A stretch of DNA of 64,000 nt from Clitopilus passeckerianus (Eukaryota > Basidiomycota > Agaricomycetes > Agaricales > Entolomataceae), in the NCBI GenBank assembly GCA_944990035.1, contig CALYLX010000146.1, positions 930,001 to 994,000 on the forward strand, read 5' to 3'. The notes below the pieces were generated by a model. It made no database searches, was not told the DNA's origin, and saw nothing but the letters and a program-made list of their open reading frames with translations. Positions 1 through 12,286 of the stretch are shown piece by piece. Position 1 is the stretch's first letter. Each line of letters opens with the position of its first letter. Made by a program: the position numbers and the translations under genes.

Positions 1-34
1 AAAGGTTAGTACATGCTCCGACGTAGATACGGTC

Positions 35-565
35 TCACTCACGTTCAACGCAGAGGGAGATGAGAGCGCCATTGCCGTAGTTGGTTCCGCTGCAGCAGGA
101 GGGGGTCTGGGAGCTGCATGTAAGGTGTAAGTGGTCCATCCCACAATGTACAAAAACGGCAAACCAACCAGGAGCCTACTCCCGGGGTCCAGGGAGTACA
201 GGTGGTTCCGAGAAGTCCGACATTAACATCGAGGTGGATGCCCAAAAGTCCGAGAAGGAGGGTGACAACGCCGTCAGTGGAAAGGTGCAGGCCGTTGCAG
301 CAGTAGGTGTGGCCATTGCAAGTGCCCGGGTGGCCGGAGGGTTCACCTCGGGCAGCAGCTAATAATACAGATATGGTCAGACATCCTGTCGGTATGTGCT
401 ATGGACTTTCTTTGCCAACGCACCAGCAACGGGAGTAGCCCTCTTGGAAGGAGGGAGAGGCGGGAGGCCACGAGCCAGGCGTTCTCCGTTGGTCTCAACA
501 GTGGGGGTGGCAGAGACAGCTGCGGCTGCAGCGAGAAGAGCGAAGACGGGGGTGGAGAATCGCAT
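35..565 (-). CDS. Class I hydrophobin
   Basis: Small secreted amphipathic protein that self-assembles at air-water interfaces on hyphae and fruiting bodies. Exons are 424-565, 169-358 and 35-113, giving 411 nt and 136 aa. An N-terminal signal peptide (MRFSTPVFALLAAAAAVSA) is followed by a short basic/proline linker. All eight cysteines are present only after splicing: C-X5-CC-X32-C-X9-C-X5-CC-X13-C, which fits class I spacing. The fifth cysteine codon is split by the second intron. The core VTLLLGLLGI...VGLLGTTC is typical. A TATA-like box lies about 90 bp upstream. The stop used here follows CVERE, but the last codons read GTGAGT (a strong donor) and a TACTAAC branch-like motif lies at the window edge, so a final short exon may lie outside the window. 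Confidence 0.9.
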
Positions 566-649
566 TCTGATTGGTCAACGTGCAAACCTGGCTAAAGGGC
601 TCGGACTGGGAAGGTGGAACCTAAAGTTAGACGGAACGTTCTCGTTGTG

Positions 650-657
650 CTTTATAG
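650..657 (-). promoter_or_regulatory. TATA-like box of the hydrophobin gene
   Basis: CTATAAAG on the minus strand, 85-93 bp upstream of the hydrophobin ATG at 565. This is the expected place for a core promoter in a highly expressed fungal structural gene. Inferred from motif and position only. Confidence 0.45.
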
Positions 658-757
658 CAATCTATTCCCGTAGTAGAGAACAGATAAGCCACCCCTGACT
701 TCGGACAGTCGTTACGGAAGTATACCCACGTCAACGCCCCGTTTCGTGAAGCAAATG

Positions 758-3118
758 AAAGTCGTGTCAGCCATTTTGATATTGATTTTCAGCACGTTTA
801 TTCAATTAAGACGAAAAACCACCTGGATCCTTCAAAAGAGCTCCACAACCATGAGTGCTTGGCTTGGACACGCTTGTCGGAATCTGTGAATGGAAGTTTG
901 GGAATGTCAGAAAACCGAGGGGATAGGCATGGAATCGACATCAGTCAGTATTGCGCAATGAAACGTAGAGACGGAGGTAAACGCCGCCAACACTTCGTAT
1001 GTCAAAAATATCAAAGCCGCTAAATCGCCTCGCAAGTCGTCTATCCCGAGCCAGCCAATCGGCATTCAGAGAAGCTCCACTGACCTCATCAAATGAAGCC
1101 TCCGATCGTGATTCCGAACCGCTTAGCCTCCGTCTATCAAGCGAGGTGAAGGTATTTCTAATCTTCTGTATGGAATTTGTAACAATGTAAGTCGCCAGGC
1201 GTTGCTTTTGTGCGGGATACTCACCATATCAAGCACAAAACTATGCCCAAATCAAGTTGCCCGAGGTTAAATATTGTGAGGACTCTGACACAATTGACAT
1301 GAGGATTATCGGTGGCCACACGATGCGGTATCGTCGGTCAGGGCTATTCGGTTTAGATTAGCTAGGCCTGTTAGGCATCAAACTCGCCCTCGATAAACGC
1401 CAAAAGACTCCACTGGTTGCCCACGAGCTCTTGCGCCTACACAATAATGAAGATCAACGAGAGGCAATCCAAATATTAAGTCATGAAGTACCCCCCAAAG
1501 ACGCACCACCACCTCTGGTTACAAAGCAGAGGAAAATTAGGGCGTGGCGGCTTTAAGCAGCCTTCACTCCGTATGACGGTTACCCCGGAGAACCAAGGAA
1601 ACTGTATACAACCCTCATGCCCAATGTTGGTGGCACATCATCCTATCAATTCAACTTCCTAGTAGAAACCTCACACAAAAAGTCAGCTGTGGCTGAAAGA
1701 AGATGTCGAGGCTGTCAGTGTCAAGCTCGGAAGAAAGGGGGAAATGACTGGAAAATGATAACAGTGGCTGTAAAGGTGTCAAAACGTACCTGGTGGATGT
1801 GCAAGGTCAGAGTAGTTTGCGTATGAGTTACGACCCTGCCATGCACAGTGGTTGGGCGACATTACTTGAACTCAGTCGTCATCCCTAGCTTCATTATGAG
1901 AAAGTGTACCTGAAGTCAGAGTAAAGAAATGAATTCAAGAACCGTTGCAGAGACAGGACCTCAGCCCAGTTTGGACAGAAATGGCCGATCTATCCGCCTT
2001 CACGTTTATCTTTCCGAGAGCAAATCATCTAGCCGGGCTCGGCATCTAAACCAGGTAAGAAAGTTGACAGTGAGGCTGAGCTCACACCAATCAAATCAGA
2101 TCAATGGAATACACCCGCGCCGTGGAATTCCTATGAATTACTCGTAGATGATTCAGATTAAGGTCGCTAGTGAATATTTAAAAGAATTAATAAGACCATG
2201 GTATTTTTAGCACCTATGTTGAATCCGTACCTCACTTGAAAATCACCACACTGAATGCTTCTTCGACATTTATCCGTCTAACCCTCATAGCCGCGGAGGA
2301 AGCTCAACCACCAATGATAACAGGTCCGGTTCCGCGCCGGTCTGTCAAAATCATCGAGTATGTTTTAATTGAGCGAATCACTCAAGACGTCAAATTCGCG
2401 GGACTGGGGTTAAGAGCTTTGACTTTGACACCTCCAAGGAAAACATATTGAATGGCCAGGAGGACAGTCGTGGAGTGGGAAGTATTCGCCAGTGCCAAAT
2501 GGCGTCATGAAGCTCTGTAGTCGACTTCAATTTCGCGATCGCGCTGTCGGATGCATTTAGAGTGGACATCTTCGAAAACCCGGTGTTTTTGAACATGGAA
2601 ATGCGCTGCTCACATTGCCTCGTGCTGAGAAGATAAGCCTTGTACAAACCAACCTATCTGATTGAGATATCGAAGAAGATCTGATGAGTATTCAATTAAC
2701 CCAGAGCAGAGAGCCAAGGCGCGTATTAATCTGCTTACTTCAAGGCTTATAGCGACAGAAGCAGGCTTGATCCCAGCATATGAGCTGTGGGATTGCCTAA
2801 CAATCAGAACGTGCCACAAACCCGATCCCACCACACGGGCAGAAGACTATGCGAGAACAGGAGTATTTGCCTTGTATTTTCGCGACATGTTCCTCGAGGG
2901 TTCTCATGAGAACACGAATACGAGGCTGAATAGGTGGCGTTGATGGAAAGACGCTGACCGTAGTAGAGTATCGTCGAAGAGATCCCGGACTCGCGTTGGT
3001 ATGTCAAACATTTCACCGACAGAGGCACATCGTATTGCAAGGAATTTGATGTATTAGACCCCGATAGTCAAATTCGATTAATATACAGAATTACAAAGGA
3101 ACATACTCTACAGATAGC
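758..3118. other. Long stretch without a supported gene
   Basis: About 2.4 kb in which I find no ORF with a recognisable domain, no splice-linked coding frame and no transposon protein. Open frames are all under 95 codons and look random. The left part probably contains the hydrophobin upstream regulatory region. A lineage-specific small gene or non-coding RNA cannot be excluded. Confidence 0.5.
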
Positions 3119-3705
3119 TTATGACTCTCCCTGGCTGTCAGCAGTCACCGATGGGTCGTTGAACGCATGATCGCATTTCGTGCAAACGAAGAAGAGGATC
3201 ATGCGAGTCTCCTTCCGTTTTGACTGATCCTGGAAAAGCACGGCACTAGGTGGATGGGTAAGTTCCCGCGAATACGTAGTTTGTGACAACTGCTCACTCA
3301 TCGTTCCCGCACCTCGGGCAGGGTATATTGGAATGGGCCTTGAAGTCGTTAATTGATGCCATAGATCGAGGTGAGCAAACTTACAAGCGTAGGGTCAGCG
3401 CCAAGGTCTCCCGTAACTCCTACCTGCTCTCTTTGAAAATTGTTCAACGCCAACTTGTAAGCGCCACTCTGAGTACACTTACTTCGTGACCGTCAACAAG
3501 TCGTTGCGATAGATACACTTGTCGTCAACAATCTCGTCGTATTGGCATATCCTACAGGCATACACCATGATTCGACGATGTTGGTCGGCTTTAGGGTACA
3601 GGAGATTGTTGCATTCCAAACAAAAGTGCAAATTAACCTAAACGTGAAGAAACAACCAAGCGGTCAGGATCCGGTTCGTGGGCGCAATAGACGAGCACGC
3701 ACCAT
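3119..3705 (-). CDS. rpb9: RNA polymerase II subunit RPB9
   Basis: Subunit of nuclear RNA polymerase II that affects start-site choice, elongation and fidelity. Model: exons 3703-3705, 3483-3637, 3385-3430, 3298-3338 and 3119-3245, 372 nt in total, 123 aa, the normal family length. The N-terminal zinc ribbon reads FCLECNNLLYP...YACRICQYDE (two CxxC pairs). The C-terminal TFIIS-like ribbon reads CPRCGNDDAVLFQDQSKRKE...FFVCTKCDHAF (CxxC...CxxC). The first exon is only the ATG, followed directly by a GTGCGT donor, and exon 2 begins VNLHFCLEC. The stop of a PMP3-like frame lies three bases before this ATG. The RPB9 identity is secure; the start exon is the least certain part. Confidence 0.9.
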
Positions 3706-3708
3706 TAT

Positions 3709-4110
3709 TTATGGGAAATAACCACTGCTAATTCCACCAGACACCCAGGAATGTGAAGAGGTTGACGGCAACGTCGGGGTCGATGCCAGAGTCAGCGAGC
3801 CAGTCCCAGTGCCAAATTAGCAAAACGATGTTGACTAAGCTAAAACCACGCGACTCACGTGAATGTGCGCTATCCGGGTTCCGTGCCGACTTTCCGATGT
3901 TCACCACCATTATTCCTGTCAGCATGCTGCATCTTTGACTGCTTTTGGTCCATCGTTGGTCGCCTTGGATATGCTGGGTATTATCACTCGTTGTCAACGG
4001 CATCGCTGAAAGCTCGCAGTCGGCCAAGTCAAGGAAGGCACTTGGTGCTTGCTGCGGACGTCGTCAAGCGCCTCAGCTGGCTTCACCGAGTACGTGCCAT
4101 TGGGCGGCAT
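3709..4110 (-). pseudogene. Possible degraded PMP3/SNA-type membrane proteolipid
   Basis: Weak call. An ATG at 4110 opens MPPNGTYSVKPAEALDDVRS, which then hits a stop. Further on, a frame reads LADSGIDPDVAVNLFTFLG, resembling the second half of PMP3 proteolipids (L..GC..D..iNilLTilG). The continuation WVSGGISSGYFP, resembling the family's WIPGxIHAWYxx end, is in a different frame and stops three bases before the RPB9 ATG. I could not splice these parts into one protein, so decay or a missed splice pattern are both possible. Confidence 0.3.
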
Positions 4111-4258
4111 CTCTCCACCGAGAAGCAATCAAGTCACATTCGGCACCTTGTCCCCTTGAATGAAAGCTGTTGAAGGCTGTTGCCTATTCATTTAACAGGT
4201 TGTGGGGTTCGTCACAAATAACTGAACTGCCACCTGTTCTCGCTCTGCACAAACCATC

Positions 4259-7200
4259 ATGGACGTCAGAGCTGCTGTTACTATACCTCGCCCATTAGAG
4301 CAGGGCACACCCATGATGAAAGTCTCCGCGAAGAAACACAAACGTTATGTCTTCAGAATAGACCCAGATCTCGGCCAGATTGTTTGGCAGTCGAAGAAGT
4401 TGAAGATCAGTACGTTAGTTCACTTCGAGAGATCAGGATCCACTTGCTCATACTTTGCCCGCCCAGTCCCGCTGAGGAATATTAAGGAACTGCGAACGGG
4501 ATCTGATACCCGGTATTATCGCGAACAATTCCAGCTCGCTGCAGAGTATGAATCACGGTGGCTCACCATCGTCTACATTCAAGATGGAACATATAAAACA
4601 CTACACATGATAGCTATGAGTCAAGACGTGCTAGAAATGTGGGATACCACGTTGAGAAACGTGCTCTCCATTCGTCAAGAACTCTCGACAGGGTTTGGAA
4701 ATGGAGACTTGCGTCAGGCGGTCTGGGAGAAGCAATATGGGAAGGGGCCTGATGAAGAGAAACCTCGGCTTGGATTTACAGATGTCGAGAAGATGTGTCG
4801 GCGTTTAAACATTCACACTAATTCTCAAGACCTCCGGCTTTTATTTGAGGTAAGGATCTGATAGTGATACCCTTGGCAAACTAAATTTGACGTCATTCAC
4901 GCACCATCTAGCGAGCGGACGCACAGGCAACTGGCTCCCTGGACTTTGACGAATTCAGAACATTTGTGAGGTACCTCAAATCCCGCCCAGACATTGAACG
5001 GCTCTATGACAAGATCAAAGCTCGAGGTGGCGGTACATTCGACCTCGCAGTATTTGAGAAGTTCATGTGGGAGAAACAGAAGGTCGGTCGCGAAGCCAAC
5101 TGAGGGAAGAAGTTATGCTGACGATACTTTACAGTCTTCACTTCCTCCGGACGCCATCAAACAGCTGTTCGAACGCTACTCTGAAAGCGAGGACGAGGAC
5201 GAACCTGTCATGTCACTCGACATGTTTACTTCGTTCCTTATGTCACCCGACAACGCAGCCTTCAAAGATCAACACGGAAAGATCTGGCAAGACATGACAC
5301 GACCCCTCCCGGATTATTACATCTCCTCGTCGCACAACACCTATCTAGTTGGCCACCAGCTGGTTGGCACTAGCACCATTGAAGGCTACGTGCGTGCCTT
5401 ACTGCATGGTTGCCGCAGCGTGGAAGGTAACTTCTTTGCACGCCGCTCAGTATTGATCACTCAAACTCGCTCCAGTGGATGTCTTTGATGGGGATCCTAT
5501 CACCGAACCCATGATATACCATGGCAAAACTCTCACTACCAAGGTTCCCTTCCGCGACGTCTGCTATACAATTGTCAAATATGGCTTCGTTGCTTCCCAA
5601 TATCCCATCATTATCTCCGCAGAGATGTATTGCTCCGTACCCGGCCAAGACGCCGTCGCAACCATATTGGAAGAGATCTTTGGAGACAAGCTTGTGAACG
5701 CCCCAATCAACCACGCTGGCGCTTTCTTGACAAAGTTGCCAAGCCCAGAGGCGCTCAAAGGGCGCATCTTGTTCAAGACGAAGAACTTGGATCTATTTTC
5801 ACATCACTCCGGGTCAGAAAGCGATACAGAAGCTTCTTCAACCACTGATCCCTCCTCAACATCGGAGTCGGAGGCTGCTAACGAGCTCAGGCATCTGCTG
5901 AACACACCCCCGGAGAGAGTGGTCGAAGGCGACACCGGTACATGTAGGTGCATATCTAGCTGTCGAATTGTCATGATGCTGATAAATGTCTCAAGCTTTG
6001 CAAAGGGAGTTGAAGAAGGCCGGCTCTACGGTCTTGCAGCGCGTACGCACTGTCGGAAAATCTCCCTCCATCCCTATCCCCAAGGCCCCGCCGAAACATT
6101 CTGCATCCTTGCCCATCCCTACCTCTCACTCACCCTCAAAATATGGAGGGTTTGTGTTACCTCGCAGTCAGTCTGAGGTTTCGTCCCCGCTGAGCTCGTC
6201 CCCGCCAATGCTCTCTTCCTCCCCCAGACCGACACCGCCGCCATATAATCTAGCAAGGCGTTCATCACAGACGAAACCCAGCGGAGTGGACTCATCCCCG
6301 ATCTCTAAAAGCAAAACTCGCATGTCAGCAAAGCTCCTCAAGCTCCTTGTCTATACCATGGGCGTCAAGTATCGTGGCATAAACAAGAAGGAAGTCTACG
6401 CACCTGAACACATGTTCTCCTTATCCGAATCAGCTGCCAACCGCCTGTTTCGCGCTTCCGTCTCTGCAGGGATAACGGACGGAATGCTTGATCTGGTCAA
6501 GCATTGCAGAACGCACCTGGTTAGGCTTTATCCCAAGGCAACTCGCGTCAGCTCGTCCAACTTCGAGCCTCATCGGTACTGGGTGGCAGGAATTCAGCTT
6601 GTAGCACTCAACTGGCAAACCTTTGGTGGGTCTTCTATTGTCATTTACGGACGTGGCTGATTGTGAGATTCTGCTAGATTTAGGACATATGATCAATCAC
6701 GCAATGTTCCAGCGCAATGGACGAGCCGGATATGTGCTCAAACCTCCGCCTCTACAGAGCAGTCTTCATCTGAACAAGGAGCTCATGTTCAAACGAACCC
6801 AGTACTATTTCGACGTCACTATCATTTCCGCCCAGCAACTACCTCGACCTAGAGACGCTTCAGGCCAAGAGCTCCCAAGCAGCGTGCCTATAGATCCTTT
6901 CGTAGAAGTTTCAATCCATGTTCCAAATTGGCCATCCACCGAGAGTATAAAACCTCCACCCCTTCTCCGGCGACCATCGTTATCCTCTCGCCCGACTGGA
7001 CTGTCCTCGCCAAATCTGTCCCCCAAAGTCACCTCTTTCCGCACAGGGGTCGTGAAGAACAATAGCTTCAACCCAGTTTGGGATGAGAAGCTCCGGATAC
7101 CTTTCGATTGTGTGGGAGATATGTTGGATCTCGTCTTCGTACGGTTCGTTGTTCGCCAGGGTGGTAAAGGTGACGGCGATCCGATTGCAGTCTACTGTGC

Positions 7201-7369
7201 TAGCTTAGGGAGCCTGGAGCATGGTAAGCAATAGTTTCAAGTTGAAAACCGGCGCAGTGCACTGATCAGTTTCACAGGCTATAGACATCTTCCACTACAT
7301 GATTCACAACTTTCGCAATATCTGTTTACAACACTGTTCGTCCGCATTAATATCACAAACAACCAATGA
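4259..7369 (+). CDS. plc1: Phosphoinositide-specific phospholipase C (delta-type)
   Basis: Hydrolyses PtdIns(4,5)P2 to diacylglycerol and inositol trisphosphate at the inner plasma membrane. Exons 4259-4849, 4912-5082, 5135-5426, 5476-5943, 5996-6625, 6678-7223 and 7278-7369 give 929 aa. Order: PH-like N-terminus (about 1-160), EF-hand region (about 170-290), X domain (about 310-430), a Ser/Pro-rich linker, Y domain (about 590-690) and C2 domain (about 715-880). Both catalytic histidines are visible, in YISSSHNTYL and MIYHGKTL; the latter follows VDVFDGDP. After the conserved Glu the usual HCS reads YCS (IISAEMYCSVPGQ). The Y domain has LGHMINHAMFQRNGRAGYVLK in place of the common MxxNxxMFxxNxxxGYxLK. 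The X-Y linker of roughly 140 aa is long and low complexity. Confidence 0.95.
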
Positions 7370-7519
7370 ACTCTACTAAAGTACACAACATAATCATAAT
7401 TGTAATATTAAATTGTATTTTAAATAGCATCCGGTATTCCAAGTCCATGATTTGGTCTCACCAAGTTTTCATCTTCAAGGCCTATCTGTCAAGCAACCTA
7501 GGGACATATACATGATCCC

Positions 7520-9502
7520 TCATACAATCCTCGTCTTTCTTTGGCGCACAAGACTTGATCGGGCGAGCAGGAGGCTTACCCCACCCGCTAGCATAGTGGC
7601 ACCGCAAAAAGTGATAGCTCGCCTGAAAAAACGCATATAAGGATTCTACTGACACACAACCACATTAAAATCATGACGTACCACCAAATAAACTTCGGGG
7701 TGAGTAATGCTCCAGCTATTGGAGTCGCTAAAGGTGTTATTAGAACACTCATCATTGCAAGACTCAAGAAGTAGATTCCTCACCAAAAAGACCAATTATA
7801 CCGGTCATAGCAAAAGATACTCCTATACGAGCCCCCAGTTCACCGATGTTCCGAGCCATACCTGCCAAGACTGGCGGGGTGAGGGAGATTGCTATTTGAC
7901 GGTTAGCTGATGGACAGAATCGCTGTCCAGAATGCACTAACCTGCCCCTGAGATGAAACCAAAGATGGCGGCGAAAACGCCAAATCCAACGGCGTCCCGG
8001 ATTCTGACCATACAGAACAGGAGAATCCCCATGCAAAACGTGAAAAATGTGAGCATGTTTAGAGCGCCAACTCTAGGTGCATAGTAGGTCGGGATGACCC
8101 TGCCAAAGATAGAGGCACCGTTCAGGATAGGGAGCTGTACGTGATGGAGAAGATAAGGCGGGGTTCCATGATTAACTTTACAAGGCACTTACGAAATAGA
8201 AGGCCAGGTCCGAGTTTACACCATGCTCAATAGCATCAAGTTGGAGGAAGAATGAGGGAAAGAAAATGCCGCAAACCACGAGGAAAGATCCCGTGGCAAT
8301 CGCCATGTACGGCAGATCTTTTGCGAACTCCATGAGCTGGACAGAGTCCCCTTGGTTGCTGGGCGGAAGCCTCGTCCTCATAATCAGATTTGCCACCAGC
8401 ATCAGGACCGTGTTCAGCGCTGCGCTTATACGCACTCCGTTATGGAACCCGATTGGGCCGTGGAATAGCTGGTTCAGCAATATTGGATGGGTAACGGCGC
8501 CTAGTCCCTGGGTTAGAGCTGGGCATCAGAGCCAAGCTAGAGCCGTCGTACCTAGAGCTACACCGCATGCAACGACGCCCATAGCGGACGGTCGATTCTT
8601 TTGAAAGAAGTGTGAGACCACAGACACGCCTAGCAGGTAGACGAGTCAGTCAAATGAGTTCTCTCCCGGTAATGAAGACCCACTTGGAATAAATACGATG
8701 CCAGAGGCGAGGCCCCCACCAAGTCCTTGGCTTAGAAAGACCTGTAGTAGCATGAGCCCTGTCATAGAAACCATATCGTTTTGACGACGAACCTGGTAGT
8801 ACTGGTTCTCTTTTGACAGGGATAGCATGAAGACTAGCATAAAATCAGGAAATGTCGTCATGGGCTCGGCTAAACCAACGTACAGGAAAATGAATGCAAT
8901 AAAGCACCGCTGATCATAAGGTGGTGACTGAAGGGAATCAGCCATATTTTTCAAAAAACCCGAAAAAAAGGGATCCTTACAAGTAGCCTTTATCAAACAT
9001 TCTTCCACTAAAGATGCCGCAGCCGAAGATCAAGAAGATTTGAGTCCCTCCAATCCAACTATGTCAAAGCATTAGCAGTGTGGCCGACGCATTCGTTGGA
9101 TGCTACGCACCCAATATCACTTGGGTTGTATGTCTTCAGATACTCCCGGACGTAAAAGTCCTGATAAACACCGAACGCATTTGTGTAACTATTTCGTCGT
9201 GGGTAAGGCGGCCTTGTAGTTGGAGAGGAAAGCTCGAAAAGTCTACTCACCCAAATGTGCAGAATTGCATTAAGAAACTGCAACGAGGGTCAATGATTAT
9301 TTTGTCGGGGAAGAGGATGAATAAAGGCAATTCGAACTTACGCCCCGAACAACGTTAACCATGCCTGAAGACCCCCTTCAGGGAAGACCGTCCCTCCTGT
9401 CACCTCTTGGTCGATGCCTTTCTGCTTTTCAATGTCTTGAGGCTCAGCCTCAAGGTCACTGTGACCTAGTGTTGACTCTTCCGTCTTCTCTGATAGCGAC
9501 AT
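7520..9502 (-). CDS. MFS transporter, monocarboxylate-permease type (copy 1)
   Basis: Twelve-TM major facilitator of the fungal MCH/SLC16-like group, probably moving small organic acids across the plasma membrane; the substrate cannot be read from sequence. The ATG at 9502 opens an acidic cytosolic head, then FPEGGLQAWLTLFGA, spliced to FLMQFCTFG and YTNAFGVYQDFYVREYLKTY, the family's TM1 signature. Later segments include LGGGLASGIVF, INGASIFGRVIPTYYAPR and IGVSFAMTGIIGLFG, then TPIAGALLTPKFIWW spliced to a final TM ending RKTRIV at 7520. The gene is cut into many short exons; I did not fix every boundary. It is followed head-to-tail by a close paralogue with the same exon layout at both ends. 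Confidence 0.85.
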
Positions 9503-10048
9503 CGTCAAAGGAGGAACTTGAAAGTCTTGAGCCAAGGCAGGCCGTCGAATACTCCAATGTGAACTCAAGCAGGCATGCTTAAGCAATAATGGCAATTTTA
9601 CTCGTCGCACGATCTCCCCTATCAGAAGCGCTGTCAAAACAGACTTTTGCACATTGACTCGGGTGACCAGACAGAGGTATCAGCTGACCAAAAGCCGATT
9701 TCGGAGAGCTTTATTTTTGGTTCGAAGACACAGAGCAAAGCGCAAGTGCCGTAAACTCGAGGCTGATGCCTAAAGCCTATCATTTTTGTCACATTGCATG
9801 AACTTTGACCCCGGCATTGTGGATTCACTGAGTGTTCAGATTGAAGCTGAAGAGCTATCGCAAGGGTGGTTCAAGAGCGGTTGAACACCGGGCTAACTGC
9901 TATCAGGGTCAGGCAAACATGTTCAAACAGGACCGTGACCGTCGTCCGAGGACATCCGTTGTGAACGTGTTTTGAATTGAATTGATAGCAACCATGCGAG
10001 GTACCTCCAAGGGGCATCTATTGATACATCTAAAAAGCCAAACTAATG
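9503..10048. other. Intergenic spacer between the two MFS genes
   Basis: About 545 bp containing the upstream region of copy 1 and the end of copy 2. No additional coding frame recognised. Confidence 0.5.
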
Positions 10049-12286
10049 CTACACAATCTGCGTTTTTCGTCCCTTGACGAGAAGATACCGAGCCGTAGTA
10101 TACGCCGCCACACAGACAGCAACGGCAGTCTAAACTGATACTTAGCTGCAAGCTCTACAAAGCTCAGTCAAAGTAACGTACCCCAGAAAAAACAATCGGT
10201 CGCCTGATCAGAAAATCGCTGTCAGACCCAGGAAATCAATGTATAGATGTTGTCTTACCACCAGTAATAGTTGTGTGTCAGCAGAACGCCAGCTATTGGG
10301 GTAGCTAGAAGAAAAGAATTCAACCGTGGCCCTCAGTGAACATTCCTACGGTAGAAGCATGAAGGCATACCGACTAAGCCGCAAGCACCTGAGGTGAAGG
10401 TTAGTAACGAGGAATGACCACAACGACTTGTCCAATCACCTGACAATGCAAATGATAGGCCTGTTCTTGATCCTATTTCGTCGACGTCTCTTGCAAGCGA
10501 GGCTGTTTGAACCAGTGAGTATACCCTAGTATGGAGTAGAGCTGGTGCAACAAACCCAAGACGGAAGGCGTGAGCGTGGTACCTAAATGAACAAATATCA
10601 GAAGGTGGTCCATGCCATTGGAACGAAAATGCTTACTGGCACCCGCGAAGATCCCATAAGTTACCGCAAATCCGATCATACATGGAACTGTACGCATCCC
10701 GAGCAAAGAGAATAGGAAAGTTGCCATGACGAATTCGACGAGTATCAATAAATTCAGAACCCCAGCTCTCTCGGAAACCAGAGCTGGAAGAATCCGACCG
10801 ACGACGGAGGCGCCGTTCATTATAGATATCTGGGGGTAGTCATGAGTATATGTATGAAGGCTGGGCGCGAAAAGTTTCATACACTATAGGACGCAAATTT
10901 TGCATCCCCGATAGCCTTGATGCTGAAAAGTTGCAGGAAGAATACAGGAAAGGAGAATCCGAAAATGTTCAGAATGCCCCTAGGGATGGAACGTCAGTCC
11001 TCCTCCTACGGAACGGCCAGGACGGAGACATACCCAAGGAGCACAAATACATAAGGTACATCTCGTGAAAACTCGGCGATAGGTATTCTTAGCCCCTTGG
11101 TATCCTGGTTAGGCGGGAGCCGAGTCTTCATCATGAAGTTGGCGATGAGAATTAGGGAGGAGTTAAGCGCCGCAGCAATGCGGACAGTGTTGGCAAATCC
11201 GAGAGAAGAGAGGAGGTGGTTGAGCATGATTGGATGGACGACGGCACCTGTGGATAGGTTGGCAATCAGGCGGTGTCAGGAGATTTGAGTGAAATGAAAC
11301 GGACCGATTGCGGTCCCGGAGACTACACAACCAATGGCAAGGGGACGTTTGCGCTTGAAGTAGTGGGAGAGAACAGCGATACCTGTACATCATGGTTAGA
11401 ATGTAGGGAAAGGATGCCATTTGAGTTATGGACTTACTTGGGGTGTACATTAGGCCGACTGCGAGACCTCCACCTAGGCCTTGAGCCAGAAAGACTTGAT
11501 AATATTGATTGGGTTTAGCCAACGAGAGCATGAAGTCTAGGCTATTCTGTCAGAAAGCTGGGAACGCGAGGAACCACCCTAAGAGACGCACAAGAAAATG
11601 AGTGTAGCAGACCACCAGTGATCATGAGGTGGTGGCTAGTGATAAAATAAGGTTCTGGGTGAGGAGTTTAGATGAAATACGACCTACAAGTAGCCTTTAT
11701 CGAACGCTCTGCCCGTGACGATGCCACTGCTAAGGATCAGGAAGATCTCGATGCTGCCGATCCATCTATAGATGACCGTTAATATTTTCGTTTCTTGAAG
11801 GTATCCTTTACTCACCCAATGTCGCTTGCGGAGTAATCAGCGAGAAACTCTCGAGAGTAGAAGTCTACACATATTGGTGAGCATTTCGTAGGAGGCTCTA
11901 GGAGTAGATCAGACTGCAGATTGTAAAAGGTGAGTTTGATCCAAGAAGTCCTGATAGTTTGACGAACCCTTGGTAGACGCCGAATGCGTTGGTGTATCTG
12001 AAGGAATGCTTCAGCTACGCGATTAAGTGTCCAGAAACACCGTCACATACCCAAACGAGCCATATTGCAGCAAGAACCTGTGGATCGAAGCTCAATCATA
12101 CTTTTTCTTGTGGAAGCAAGCAACAAGAACCAATACGAACGCGCCAGCAACGGTAACCCAAGCCCGTGTTCCACCTTCAGGAAAGATTTCGTCCGCTGAA
12201 TCAGGTTCTTCCTTGCCACATTCCAAGACGACCACCTTCCCAGGTTGAGTAGCCTCCTTTTCATCCAAGCAGGTGTGTTCTGACAT
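10049..12286 (-). CDS. MFS transporter, monocarboxylate-permease type (copy 2)
   Basis: Paralogue of the transporter just downstream on the same strand. The ATG at 12286 gives MSEHTCLDEKEATQPGK..., then FPEGGTRAWVTVAGA, spliced in phase 2 to FLLQYGSFG. This is the same intron position and phase as copy 1. Internal parts include LGGGLAVGLMYTPSK, IMNGASVVGRILPALVSERAG and DEIGSRTGLSFALSG, then TPIAGVLLTHNYYW, WRPIVFSG and a last exon ending LVKGRKTQIV at 10049. A likely product is a proton-linked organic acid or polyol permease; substrate unknown. Introns are frequent and some boundaries in the middle are provisional. No frameshift or in-frame stop was seen in the exons I could connect. Confidence 0.82.

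Noticed and set aside
2390..2943. Overlapping frames on both strands suggesting a small gene
   Set aside because: Neither strand shows a recognisable domain or plausible exon joins.
8266..8604. 112-codon plus-strand frame
   Set aside because: Lies opposite well-supported transporter exons on the minus strand.
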